A DNA stretch of 64,000 nucleotides from Rhizobium sp. ACO-34A. GTDB lineage: Bacteria; Pseudomonadota; Alphaproteobacteria; Rhizobiales; Rhizobiaceae. Positions 17,405-25,462 of this stretch are shown in pieces (within the stretch, counting starts at the first letter, position 1; the number at the start of each line of letters is the position of its first letter). The stretch spans positions 3,847,001 through 3,911,000 of the forward strand of contig CP021371.1 of assembly GCA_002600635.1 (NCBI GenBank), written 5' to 3'. The notes under the pieces were generated by a model. That model was not told the DNA's origin and searched no databases. It saw only the letters and a list, made by a program, of their open reading frames with translations. The position numbers and the translations under genes are program-made.

Positions 17405-18910
17405 ATGGCTTCTTGCCCCGGCGCCCTTCGAAGATCCGCCGGACGGGACGAGGACCAAATGGGTATTGAGTTGATGGGACTGATCACCATCCTGGTGGGG
17501 TGCGTGATCCTCGCGGCGCCAGCGAACTGGGCTTTCACCATCATGGTGGTTTCGACGGTCTTCGGCGCTGCGGCGGCGATCGGCCTTCCGGCGCTTGGCG
17601 GACCGACGGTGCTGGTGCCAAGCCTGTTTCTCGTCTTCTTCGCCATCAGGATGTTCATAGCTGCCGGAGAAGGCCCGCTACTGGTATCCATGCAGCCGGG
17701 GCGAGCGGGCTTCTGGCTTTTGCTGCTGACCGCCTTCGGTCTTTTGAGTGCTATCTACTTTCCGAGACTGTTCGAGGGCATGACCGACACGATGACGGTG
17801 GAACGCGTCAGCAGCACGCGCTCGACGATTGCGCTGACACCGCTTCGCTTCTCGTCCAACAACATCACCCAGACCGTTTACGCTCTGGGCGGCCTTGTCT
17901 GTTTCGCCGCGGTCTTCGCCTATTTCCGACACGCCGGAAAGCCGGAGCACTTGATCAAAGCCATCCTCCTGCTTGCCATCGTAGACCTCGGCTTCGCGGT
18001 CGTCGATGTCGTCACCTATTTCACCGGTACGGAATACCTTCTGAGCTTCGTCCGTACGGCGAACTACGCCCTCCTCACCGCCTCCGAGAAAGGTGGTCTG
18101 AAGCGGATCTCGGGAACATTCCCCGAGGCATCCGCCTTCTCGGAATACACGCTCGTCCTGTTTGCCGTAGTCGCCAGCCTCTGGCTCGACCGGGTGCGGA
18201 CACGGGACACCGGAACTCTGTCCCTGGCACTGCTGGTGGCGCTGCTGCTTTCGACATCCGCCACCGCTCTCATCGGCCTCGGCGTGGTGGTGCCCTATCT
18301 CTGGACACGCGCGGTGCTCGGCACGATGCGGGGCTCGACAGGCGAAGGACGACCGGTCTTCATCGCCGCCTGCGTCGCTCTCATTCCGCTTGCGATACTG
18401 ACAACATTCGTCGTCTTTCCGGGTCTCGTCGACCAACTAGGCGACTTCCTCGACGAAATGCTGCTTTCCAAGGCCGAGAGCCAGTCCGGCAAGGAACGCT
18501 TCATGTGGAATGCCATGGCCTATGAGGCTTTCCTCAATACCAACGGCCTCGGAGCCGGGCTGGGAAGCGCCCGCGCCTCGAGCTACATTCTCGTTCTGCT
18601 TTCCAATCTGGGCATCGCCGGAACTGCGCTGTTTGGATTGTTCGTGTTTTCCATCCTGATCGGGCGGTCGCAACCCGCATCCCGTGACGAGGACGTCACC
18701 GGGGCAACGATACGCGCTGCAAGGACCGGCCTGATTGCTCTGCTGACTGCGGCCTGTATTTCCGGCACCGTCTACGATCTCGGACTGATGTTTTATATCC
18801 TGGCCGGAAGCGTCGCTGCTCTTACAGGCGGACGCATATCCGTGGCGAGGCCATTTCCCGTCACCGGCAGTTTCAGCGGCTTTCCGGGCATCAGGGACGG
18901 TCGCCAATGA
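17405..18910 (+). CDS. O-antigen ligase/polymerase-like membrane protein (Wzy-type candidate)
   Basis: A 501-residue polytopic protein with about ten to twelve hydrophobic segments and a large soluble loop in the middle (about residues 130-250). This topology is typical of Wzy polymerases and O-antigen ligases. The family has little primary-sequence signature, so the call rests on topology and context. An alternative start at 17459 (GAGG ribosome site, directly before the first membrane segment) is about equally likely. The stop overlaps the pyruvyl transferase start by four bases. With a flippase, Wza/Wzc-like exporter and ExoY-like initiator nearby, it is the best candidate polymerase of a Wzx/Wzy pathway. 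Confidence 0.8.
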   Translation: MASCPGALRRSAGRDEDQMGIELMGLITILVGCVILAAPANWAFTIMVVSTVFGAAAAIGLPALGGPTVLVPSLFLVFFAIRMFIAAGEGPLLVSMQPGRAGFWLLLLTAFGLLSAIYFPRLFEGMTDTMTVERVSSTRSTIALTPLRFSSNNITQTVYALGGLVCFAAVFAYFRHAGKPEHLIKAILLLAIVDLGFAVVDVVTYFTGTEYLLSFVRTANYALLTASEKGGLKRISGTFPEASAFSEYTLVLFAVVASLWLDRVRTRDTGTLSLALLVALLLSTSATALIGLGVVVPYLWTRAVLGTMRGSTGEGRPVFIAACVALIPLAILTTFVVFPGLVDQLGDFLDEMLLSKAESQSGKERFMWNAMAYEAFLNTNGLGAGLGSARASSYILVLLSNLGIAGTALFGLFVFSILIGRSQPASRDEDVTGATIRAARTGLIALLTAACISGTVYDLGLMFYILAGSVAALTGGRISVARPFPVTGSFSGFPGIRDGRQ

Positions 18911-20082
18911 AGATCCTGGTCTTCAACGTCAAATACAGCGAGAACCTCGGCGACGGCATTCTCGCCCAATGCATCGAAAGCGCGTTGACCATGGACGCCG
19001 GCACGCAGGTCGAGACGATCGATCTCGCCGGACGCACCGGGTTCGGCACCACCCACCAGCATAGGCAATACGCCATCCACGTGCTGCACGCCCTGCCCTC
19101 TTTCGCCCGGCGTCTGGCGGTCGCGTTCATTCTCCGGCCCAAGCTTGAAAAGCTCGAAAAGGAATGGAGCCGAAAGCTTGCTGCCGTCGATGCTGTCGTG
19201 CTGGGCGGCGGAAACCTCTTTCAGGATGACGACCTGAACTTCCCGCTGAAGATCGGCACGCTGCTGGATTGCGTGCGCCGTAGCGGCAAGCCGCTGGCGA
19301 TCTATGCCGTCGGTGTCGGCGGAGACTGGTCCGCCAAGGCGCACGAACTGTTCGGCCTCATCCGGCAGACGGACCTCGTTCACCTTTCCGTCCGTGACGG
19401 CAAGGCACTGGAGAACTGGAACAGGCATTTTCAGGAGGGGCCGTCCCCCACCATCGTTCCCGATCCCGGCCTGCTCGCCGCCCACTTCCTCGAACGGGAA
19501 GAAGAACTGGACAGGACCGGCGGTAAGGTCGGCATCTGCGTCACAGATCCGGTCATCCTCATGCGTCACGCTGGCAGGCGTTCGCCGGATATCTGCTTCA
19601 GAACGGCAGCGGAATATCGCGAGCTCATCCGTCTTCTTGTCCGGCAGGGCTATTCCGTTCGCCTGTTCACCAATGGCGCGCGGGAGGACCAGAGATTTGC
19701 CGAGAAGATCCTCGATGACGAGGACATGATAATTTACCGCACCACCGGCGTGATCGACCTGATCGAACGCCCGCAGGTTCCCGAGGATGTCATAGATATC
19801 CTGCGATCGCTCTCCGTGATCGTCGCCCATCGGCTGCATGCGTGTATCGCGGCATATTCACTCGGCGTGCCCCATGTCGGCCTGGGATGGGATAGCAAGG
19901 TCGCCGGTTTCTTCCGGTCCGTCGACCGCGAAGCCTATTTCGCCGGCGGCAAGACGGCGACTCCAGCCCACGTCGCAGCACTGGTGACAGCCGCCGAAGC
20001 CAGCAGAATCGACCCGGACAGACACGGCGCGACGCTGCTCGAAGCGCTCGAAGGCTTGCGCGGCATGCAAAATAATTTTTGA
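18907..20082 (+). CDS. Polysaccharide pyruvyl transferase family protein
   Basis: 391 residues, beginning with the family-typical KYSENLGDGILAQCIESAL, then VLGGGNLFQDDD and, near the C-terminus, IVAHRLHACIAAYSLGVP. These match the pyruvyl transferase domain that adds ketal pyruvate from PEP to sugars of exopolysaccharides (ExoV, WcaK, CsaB relatives). It is translationally coupled to the polymerase gene (ATGA overlap). The inferred result is a pyruvylated, acidic polymer. The sugar acceptor cannot be predicted. Confidence 0.88.
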   Translation: MKILVFNVKYSENLGDGILAQCIESALTMDAGTQVETIDLAGRTGFGTTHQHRQYAIHVLHALPSFARRLAVAFILRPKLEKLEKEWSRKLAAVDAVVLGGGNLFQDDDLNFPLKIGTLLDCVRRSGKPLAIYAVGVGGDWSAKAHELFGLIRQTDLVHLSVRDGKALENWNRHFQEGPSPTIVPDPGLLAAHFLEREEELDRTGGKVGICVTDPVILMRHAGRRSPDICFRTAAEYRELIRLLVRQGYSVRLFTNGAREDQRFAEKILDDEDMIIYRTTGVIDLIERPQVPEDVIDILRSLSVIVAHRLHACIAAYSLGVPHVGLGWDSKVAGFFRSVDREAYFAGGKTATPAHVAALVTAAEASRIDPDRHGATLLEALEGLRGMQNNF

Positions 20083-20345
20083 CGCTTCACGCTGCGAAAG
20101 GCCCGTTTTGGGGCAACCCCGCGCCGCGCCTGAAGCCCATAATCACCATTTCGTGAAACAACATTTTAATTCAGGACAAACTAATATTTGCCGATTGAAA
20201 TTTTATTGTCGTTTCAATTGTGAAAAATCCTTAGATTTTTACTAAAATTGCCAACAATTTTAGCGAGCGCAGGTCACTTTCTTATCTTATTATTTGCTGA
20301 TACACTTTTTCTCCATCAAAAGGGGTAGTTTGGGTGGGCGTTTGA
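20083..20345. promoter_or_regulatory. AT-rich control region upstream of the Crp/Fnr gene with two tandem hairpins
   Basis: The 263 bases are strikingly AT-rich against the GC-rich flanks. Two inverted repeats lie back to back: AAAAATC / GATTTTT (20223-20229 and 20234-20240) and a perfect 9-bp repeat CTAAAATTG / CAATTTTAG (20242-20250 and 20255-20263). No good T-tract follows on the plus strand, so they look more like protein-binding sites or a structured leader than a terminator. No gene is visible in the region. Confidence 0.5.
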
Positions 20346-21050
20346 ATGAGTAACGGTGATCTGTCGAACGACAGACAAGCGGTAACATTTCAGTACAGTA
20401 AACATGGGCCGAAACTCAGTGGAGCCTTTCTGCGCAGTTTTCCCGCCGGTGCCACCATCTTCGAACCCGACAATGACAGTTCGCGAATCCTGTTCATCAA
20501 GAGCGGGTGGGTAATCTCCAGCAAGAACCTGTCCAATGGCACACGGATCGTCACCGAGTTCGCTCTGGGCGGGGACATGCTCTCCTCGGTATCGGCCGCA
20601 CTGGCACAGGAAAGCGTTCAGGCGGTCTCCCCCGTCACCGGCTATGAATTCGTCGGCCAGATGACCGGCAAGGGATCCGACGTCTCTTCGCAGCTGTCCC
20701 TCATCATCATCATCGAAATGATGAAGCGCCAGGCCCGGATGGCCGAGCGTCTTGCCAATATAGGCCGGCGCGATGCGCTTGAAAGAACCGGGCATCTTCT
20801 GCTTGAGCTTGCGACCCGCTCGGGACCGAGCACCAGACCCGGCTTCGATGGCTTTGAATGCCCGCTCAAACAATCGGATATCGGCGACGCCGTGGGCCTC
20901 TCGACGGTCCATATCAACCGCGTCCTCAAGGACATGAGACTGAACGGCCTCGTTTCCTTCAGGAACGGGATCGTCGAATTCCTGAACCGGAAGAAGCTCG
21001 AGGAACAGATAGAGTTCGACGCTTCCTATCTGGCAGGCCACATGGGCTAA
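20346..21050 (+). CDS. Crp/Fnr-family transcriptional regulator
   Basis: 234 residues: a cyclic-nucleotide-binding-like beta-roll at about 20-110, a dimerisation helix rich in Met/Ile (LSLIIIIEMMKRQARMAERL), and a Crp-type helix-turn-helix at about 170-215 (LKQSDIGDAVGLSTVHINRV). There is no Cys cluster as in FNR, and the ligand-binding Arg/Glu pattern of CRP is not obvious. The effector is therefore unknown. The position between pyruvyl transferase and LuxR genes in the polysaccharide cluster suggests it controls polymer synthesis. Confidence 0.88.
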   Translation: MSNGDLSNDRQAVTFQYSKHGPKLSGAFLRSFPAGATIFEPDNDSSRILFIKSGWVISSKNLSNGTRIVTEFALGGDMLSSVSAALAQESVQAVSPVTGYEFVGQMTGKGSDVSSQLSLIIIIEMMKRQARMAERLANIGRRDALERTGHLLLELATRSGPSTRPGFDGFECPLKQSDIGDAVGLSTVHINRVLKDMRLNGLVSFRNGIVEFLNRKKLEEQIEFDASYLAGHMG

Positions 21051-21409
21051 CCAGCCGAACCCTGAATACCTTGAGAAATATATCACCCAGCATTCATTTG
21101 ATGCGGGAATACCATGCCGAATGCGCGGTATTATATTCAGTCTTGCGGACTAATCATTTCGGGTAATACTTTCGATAAAAACATAATCCACACGCAAATT
21201 ACGCAGTAATTCTTACCCTATTACTACTATAAATTAACTCACGTTAATGCAGTCGATATAATTTTATGAAAACGTTTAACCGTCGTCATTCAGGAATACA
21301 GATATCCGTTCGATAAAGCCGCAGACAATTGGTCAAAATGGCACAGGTGTTCACTGCCCTGACGACGTAGAAGAAGAATGCACAATATAACAGGGGTAGG
21401 AGAAGAACG
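21051..21409. promoter_or_regulatory. AT-rich intergenic region upstream of the LuxR-type gene
   Basis: 359 bases without a gene. Composition is AT-rich, like the 20083-20345 spacer and unlike surrounding coding DNA. A short inverted repeat TTAAC-tcac-GTTAA lies around 21234-21247. The region probably carries the promoter of the LuxR-family gene. No terminator with a T-run was found for the Crp/Fnr gene. Confidence 0.4.
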
Positions 21410-22144
21410 ATGAATACACACACTGCACTTCCCGATAAAATCGCATCTCTTCAAAAGGCGGACTTGAACTATATTCACTCCATTCCGGAAAACGCCAAAT
21501 CGGCTTCCGAAGCGGAGAAATATATACTTATCATCGATCCTCGGGCGCTCGATCGCGAATGCCTGTCGCGGAGTCTCTCGATCTACAACCCGGCGATGAA
21601 CATCGTCACGTCAGGGTCGGTGGAGGAATGGCGCAAGCGGCATATGTCCGATCAGCCTTCGGCCGTCCTGCTGGTGTTCGGCAGCAGGAAGCTCACAGAG
21701 ACGGGAGCCTGTGAAAAGATCACCAGCGTGGTCGACGCCTTCAGGCAGAGCCCCGTCATCGTCATCGCCGATTCCGACGACCTCGGGGACATCCTCAAGG
21801 CGGTGGAATCCGGCGCGTGCGGGTACATTCCCACAAGCGTCAACATCAGTGTCGCGGCAGAGGCAATCGCCCTGGCGCGCGCCGGTGGCGTTTTCATTCC
21901 CGCAAGCAGCATCCTCGCCAAGAAGGAGGCACTGAGTTCGGTGGTAACCGGCTCGACCTACTCCAACGAGGCGTTCACACCCCGCGAGATCGAAGTTGCC
22001 GAGGCCTTGCGCCGTGGCAAGGCCAACAAGATCATCGCCTATGAAATGAACCTCTGCGAAAGCACCGTGAAGGTTCACATCCGCAACATCATGAAGAAGC
22101 TCAACGCGACCAACCGCACGGAAGTCGCCTTCAAGCTGAAATGA
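21410..22144 (+). CDS. LuxR-family regulator with degenerate receiver domain
   Basis: 244 residues, with GGAG shortly before the ATG. The N-terminal ~150 residues have receiver-like topology (ILIIDPRALDREC ... VIVIADSDD ... GYIPTSV). The phosphoacceptor Asp expected after the third strand is missing (AVLLVFGSRK), and the conserved Lys is Thr. This should be a pseudo-receiver not switched by ordinary phosphorylation. The C-terminal LuxR/NarL helix-turn-helix is intact (FTPREIEVAEALRRGKANK, then CESTVKVHIRNIMKKL). It probably regulates the polysaccharide genes around it. A strong terminator follows. Confidence 0.88.
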   Translation: MNTHTALPDKIASLQKADLNYIHSIPENAKSASEAEKYILIIDPRALDRECLSRSLSIYNPAMNIVTSGSVEEWRKRHMSDQPSAVLLVFGSRKLTETGACEKITSVVDAFRQSPVIVIADSDDLGDILKAVESGACGYIPTSVNISVAAEAIALARAGGVFIPASSILAKKEALSSVVTGSTYSNEAFTPREIEVAEALRRGKANKIIAYEMNLCESTVKVHIRNIMKKLNATNRTEVAFKLK

Positions 22145-22213
22145 TCCAGGATCCGGCGGGCGAAAACGCCTTTGCCTGCCGGATCGAACCGATCCCATGC
22201 GCATGAAAACATA

Positions 22214-22266
22214 AGGGTTCCCGACCTTTCGCCATCCCAGGCGGTTGGTCGGGAACCCTCGTTTTG
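22214..22266 (+). terminator. Rho-independent terminator after the LuxR-type gene
   Basis: A perfect 13-bp inverted repeat, AGGGTTCCCGACC at 22214-22226 and GGTCGGGAACCCT at 22247-22259, is followed by cgttttgtt. It lies about 70 bases after the LuxR stop. Confidence 0.85.
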
Positions 22267-22329
22267 TTCAGCCGAAGACGAGAATCGACAGGATTGCTTC
22301 AAAGGGAGTGTTCTGGAGCACGTTGCGAT

Positions 22330-22530
22330 CTAATGCAGCCGTACCATCCAGCGGGTTGCCAGCAGCAACAGCACAACCATCAGCACGCAAAGGCCGATAG
22401 CGTAGAAGATCAGATATTCGATCGGATAGAACAGGAGCGCCGGCAGACCGGCAGTCTTTCCCGACCTCTTGTCCGCGCCTCCCATGCCGTTCCGGTCGAG
22501 CGCGATGTAACGTTTCATCATCAGGTTCAT
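22330..22530 (-). CDS. Small membrane protein, 66 residues
   Basis: The ATG at 22530 follows a strong ribosome site (GGGGAGGAGGGG a few bases upstream). The protein has a basic N-terminus and one long hydrophobic region at about 28-58 (LLFYPIEYLIFYAIGLCVLM onward), enough for one or two membrane spans, and a short basic tail. It lies 31 bases after the glycosyltransferase stop and is probably co-transcribed. I do not recognise the family. Small membrane proteins in rhizobial exopolysaccharide loci can modulate the initiating transferase (ExoX/Psi type), but no sequence match is claimed. Confidence 0.7.
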   Translation of the reverse strand: MNLMMKRYIALDRNGMGGADKRSGKTAGLPALLFYPIEYLIFYAIGLCVLMVVLLLLATRWMVRLH

Positions 22531-22561
22531 CGTCCCCTCCTCCCCATTCTCGATATCCTGC

Positions 22562-23737
22562 TCAATGCAGGGGAACCGACCTGTCGTCGTTATAGAGATA
22601 CGGTGCCGCCACCATGCCCGGCTCCCTCGCGCCGGGCGCCCTTTTGGCCGCAAGCTCGTCGTCGATGATTTTCTGCATGCTGGTGCGGAACTTCGCGAGG
22701 CTGAACCGGGCCGCATGCATGCGGATAGCTTCGGCACGGAAACCGCGCTCCTGCTGCTCGAAAGTCTCGACCGCCTCGATCAGCGCCTCGACCGACTGAT
22801 CGTCGAACAGGATGCCGGTCTGCCCGTGAATAACGGTTTCAAGGGCTCCGCCACGGCCGTAAGCGATGACCGGCCTGCCGCTGGCCATGGCCTCCACTGG
22901 AACGATGCCGAAGTCCTCCTCACCCGGAAAAATCAGGGCGCGACAACAGGCAAGATTGGCTTTCAGCACCGGAAAGGCCGTACGGCCCATGAAGGTGACG
23001 CTCGGCCCGGCGATCCGTTTCAATGCCTCCACGTCCCCCTTCGCGCCCTCTCCGATGACGACCAGCTTGCGCCCCATCTTCGAGAAGGCCCGCACGGCCA
23101 GGTCGATCCTTTTATAGGGAACGATCTGGCCGGCGCAGAGATAGAAATCCTCGACGCCCGTGACCGGCGCGAAGTCCTCGACGGAAACGGGAGGCGGAAC
23201 GACCGTGGCGGATCGCCGGTAATATTTGCGGATACGCCCGGCGACATGGTGGGAATTGGCGACGAAGCGGTCCACCCGCAGGCTGGAATTCGCGTCCCAT
23301 GACCGCAGCAGGGGCGCGAGCACCGGCATAGTGATCCGGGCAGCCAGCCCCGCATTGTCCCGGTAGGAATGATAGTGATCCCAGAGATAGCGCATCGGCG
23401 AATGGCAATAACAGACATGCGCCGCATGCGGCGGCGGGATGATGCCCTTGGCCGGGCCGGATTCGCTTGAGATAATAAGATCGTAGCCACGGAGATCGAG
23501 GCTTTCGAGCGCGAAGGGCATCAGCGGCAGCAGCGACTGGTAGTAGCGCGTGGCACCCGGTATCCGCTGCAGGAAGGATGTCGTGATCTTGTGGCGACGT
23601 ATCTTCTCGGAGATATTCTTCTCATCGCAGACCAGCGTGAAGATGTCCGCTTCCGGATACATGTCGCAGAGCGCTTCGACGACTTTTTCCCCGCCCCGCA
23701 TAGACACGAGCCAGTAATGAACGATCGCTACCCGCAT
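22562..23737 (-). CDS. Glycosyltransferase family 4 (group 1)
   Basis: 391 residues, starting MRVAIVHYWLVSMRGGEKV with GAGG upstream; a longer frame to 23794 lacks a good start. GT-B fold signatures are present: glycine-rich N-terminus, ANSHHVAGRI at the domain boundary, and the nucleotide-sugar-binding stretch PGEEDFGIVPVEAMASGRPVIAYG containing the E(x7)E motif. It resembles WbaZ-like mannosyl/galactosyl transferases. It probably adds one sugar of the repeat unit on the cytoplasmic face. Donor and linkage are unknown. It is divergent from the Wza-like gene. Confidence 0.88.
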   Translation of the reverse strand: MRVAIVHYWLVSMRGGEKVVEALCDMYPEADIFTLVCDEKNISEKIRRHKITTSFLQRIPGATRYYQSLLPLMPFALESLDLRGYDLIISSESGPAKGIIPPPHAAHVCYCHSPMRYLWDHYHSYRDNAGLAARITMPVLAPLLRSWDANSSLRVDRFVANSHHVAGRIRKYYRRSATVVPPPVSVEDFAPVTGVEDFYLCAGQIVPYKRIDLAVRAFSKMGRKLVVIGEGAKGDVEALKRIAGPSVTFMGRTAFPVLKANLACCRALIFPGEEDFGIVPVEAMASGRPVIAYGRGGALETVIHGQTGILFDDQSVEALIEAVETFEQQERGFRAEAIRMHAARFSLAKFRTSMQKIIDDELAAKRAPGAREPGMVAAPYLYNDDRSVPLH

Positions 23738-24084
23738 GTTTCCCTCACGCACAATTGTTAAGGGCATCATAGAAGCGGCGGGCGCGACGGGCACAGGACC
23801 ACCTTAGGGCTGCGGACATAGTCAAAGTGACGAATGGACCGCAAGCAAGGCCGCCGGACTGGCCGATTGGACAGGATAACGGCACGCCCGCCGATCGGCT
23901 TTCATCCGTTCGAGGTGAAGGCTTAGAACCCTCTACCCTAAGGGAGTAGCGTCGCCGCGACACGCAGGGGATTTACTCGCATCGCTTTGAGCCGACAATC
24001 GGTGGTCAGAGGCTCCGGCCTTCCGTTCGAACCTGAAGGGCAAACCCGACAGGTCCTTTGTTGCCGAAACTGCGAGGCGCGTTC
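23738..24084. promoter_or_regulatory. Divergent intergenic region between glycosyltransferase and Wza-like genes
   Basis: 347 bases with no supportable gene. Promoters for both divergent genes must lie here. I see no clear sigma-70 elements or strong palindrome. Confidence 0.35.
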
Positions 24085-25419
24085 ATGCCGATTGTATCTT
24101 TTGGAAAGCGGCAGCTTACATCCAGAAACAGAAGCCTATTGCTCGCCTGTGCGTTGACGGGATTGCTCCATGTCGTCGTCTCCTCAAGCGGCGCCATGGC
24201 CGCTTCCGGAGACGATTATCGCCTGCGTCCCCAGACAAAGGTGAAAGTCACGATTGTCGAATGGGTGGCATCGACAGGCGAATACAAGGAATGGACGGCG
24301 CTGAACGGCGAATATTCCGTTTCGCCGCTCGGGACCATTTCGATCCCCCTCATCGGCGAACTCGTCGTCGTGGACGACACGACCACCGATGTGGCGGACC
24401 GCATTGCCCGCGCCCTGAGGGAGAAAACCGGACTTGCTTCCCCTCCGGTCGCAACGGTCGAGGTGATGAAATATCCGATGATCTATGTCTCGGGCGCTGT
24501 CGATCGCCCCGGCGAACTCGAATTCCGGCCTGGTCTCACCGTCATGCAGGCCATTGCCATGGCAGGCGGGCGCGAGCGCCGCACAAACCCCAACGGCTCC
24601 AACGATCTGGAACAGATCCGCTACGCCGGCGAGTTGAACCGCTACGACCTCCTGCTCCAGCAGCTTGCGGCACGCCGCGCCCGGCTGGCGGCGGAACTCA
24701 AGGGAAGCCCGAAAGTCGACTTTCCGCCCGAACTCGCCAATGCCCGGGACCAGAGCACCGGCAAGCTGATCACCGAAAGCGAAAACAGCCTGTTCATAGC
24801 CCGTGCCGAAGCCCTGAAACGGCAGCTGGATTCACTCGATGAACTGCAGTCCCTGCTCCAGAACGAGATCAAGGTGCTGGAGGAAAAGAGCGTGGTGCAG
24901 GAGCGCCAGCTCAAGATCGCCCAGCAGGAACTCGCCAGCATCGCATCTCTCGTCGATACCGGAACGCTGGCGAAATCTCGCGAAACCTCCCTTGAACGCA
25001 TCGTGGCGGACCTCAACAGCGGCAAGCTGGACCTCGTCGTCGCCGCCATGCGCGCCAGACAGAAGGTGAGCGAGACCCAGCGCGACGCCATCACGCTCAA
25101 GGGGCAATACAGCACGGAGGCGGGACGCGACCTGCAGACGGTGGAAGCGGAAATCGACGACACCAGGCTGAAGCGGGCCACGACCTTGCAGCTTCTGCAG
25201 GCGAGCGGAGCTTCGCTGTCTCGCTACAACGCCATGAAAGCCTTGGAGATCCAGCCGATGGAGTACTGGATCACGCGGCGCAACGACGTGCGTTCGCCGA
25301 CCAAGGTGTCGGAGACGGCGACACTCGAGCCGGGGGACGTTCTCGATGTTCGCTACGACGTGTCCGCGGGGCTGGCCGGCCCGCTGCAATTGTCCAGCCG
25401 GCCGGAGCAGTCGCAGTAA
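24085..25419 (+). CDS. Polysaccharide export protein, Wza/ExoF-like
   Basis: 444 residues. The ATG at 24085 has GAGG seven bases upstream; an upstream TTG at 24058 is less likely. A signal peptide ends near SSSGAMAAS. The poly-export domain (YRLRPQTKVKVTIVEW ... YSVSPLGTISIPLIGEL) is followed by an SLBB-like segment (MIYVSGAVDRPGELEFRPGL) and a long alpha-helical, probably coiled-coil region at about 190-400. That layout matches ExoF of succinoglycan export rather than short Wza lipoproteins. No lipobox Cys is seen. It probably forms or supports the outer-membrane/periplasmic conduit with the Wzc-like protein that follows. Confidence 0.88.
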   Translation: MPIVSFGKRQLTSRNRSLLLACALTGLLHVVVSSSGAMAASGDDYRLRPQTKVKVTIVEWVASTGEYKEWTALNGEYSVSPLGTISIPLIGELVVVDDTTTDVADRIARALREKTGLASPPVATVEVMKYPMIYVSGAVDRPGELEFRPGLTVMQAIAMAGGRERRTNPNGSNDLEQIRYAGELNRYDLLLQQLAARRARLAAELKGSPKVDFPPELANARDQSTGKLITESENSLFIARAEALKRQLDSLDELQSLLQNEIKVLEEKSVVQERQLKIAQQELASIASLVDTGTLAKSRETSLERIVADLNSGKLDLVVAAMRARQKVSETQRDAITLKGQYSTEAGRDLQTVEAEIDDTRLKRATTLQLLQASGASLSRYNAMKALEIQPMEYWITRRNDVRSPTKVSETATLEPGDVLDVRYDVSAGLAGPLQLSSRPEQSQ

Positions 25420-25462
25420 TCAGTTCAGTGGGGCAAACAATAAGAACAACAGGGTGGCGTAA

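Noticed and set aside
22330..22737. 135-codon reading of the small membrane protein
   Set aside because: The first 69 codons overlap the glycosyltransferase coding sequence. A strong ribosome site marks the ATG at 22530 instead.
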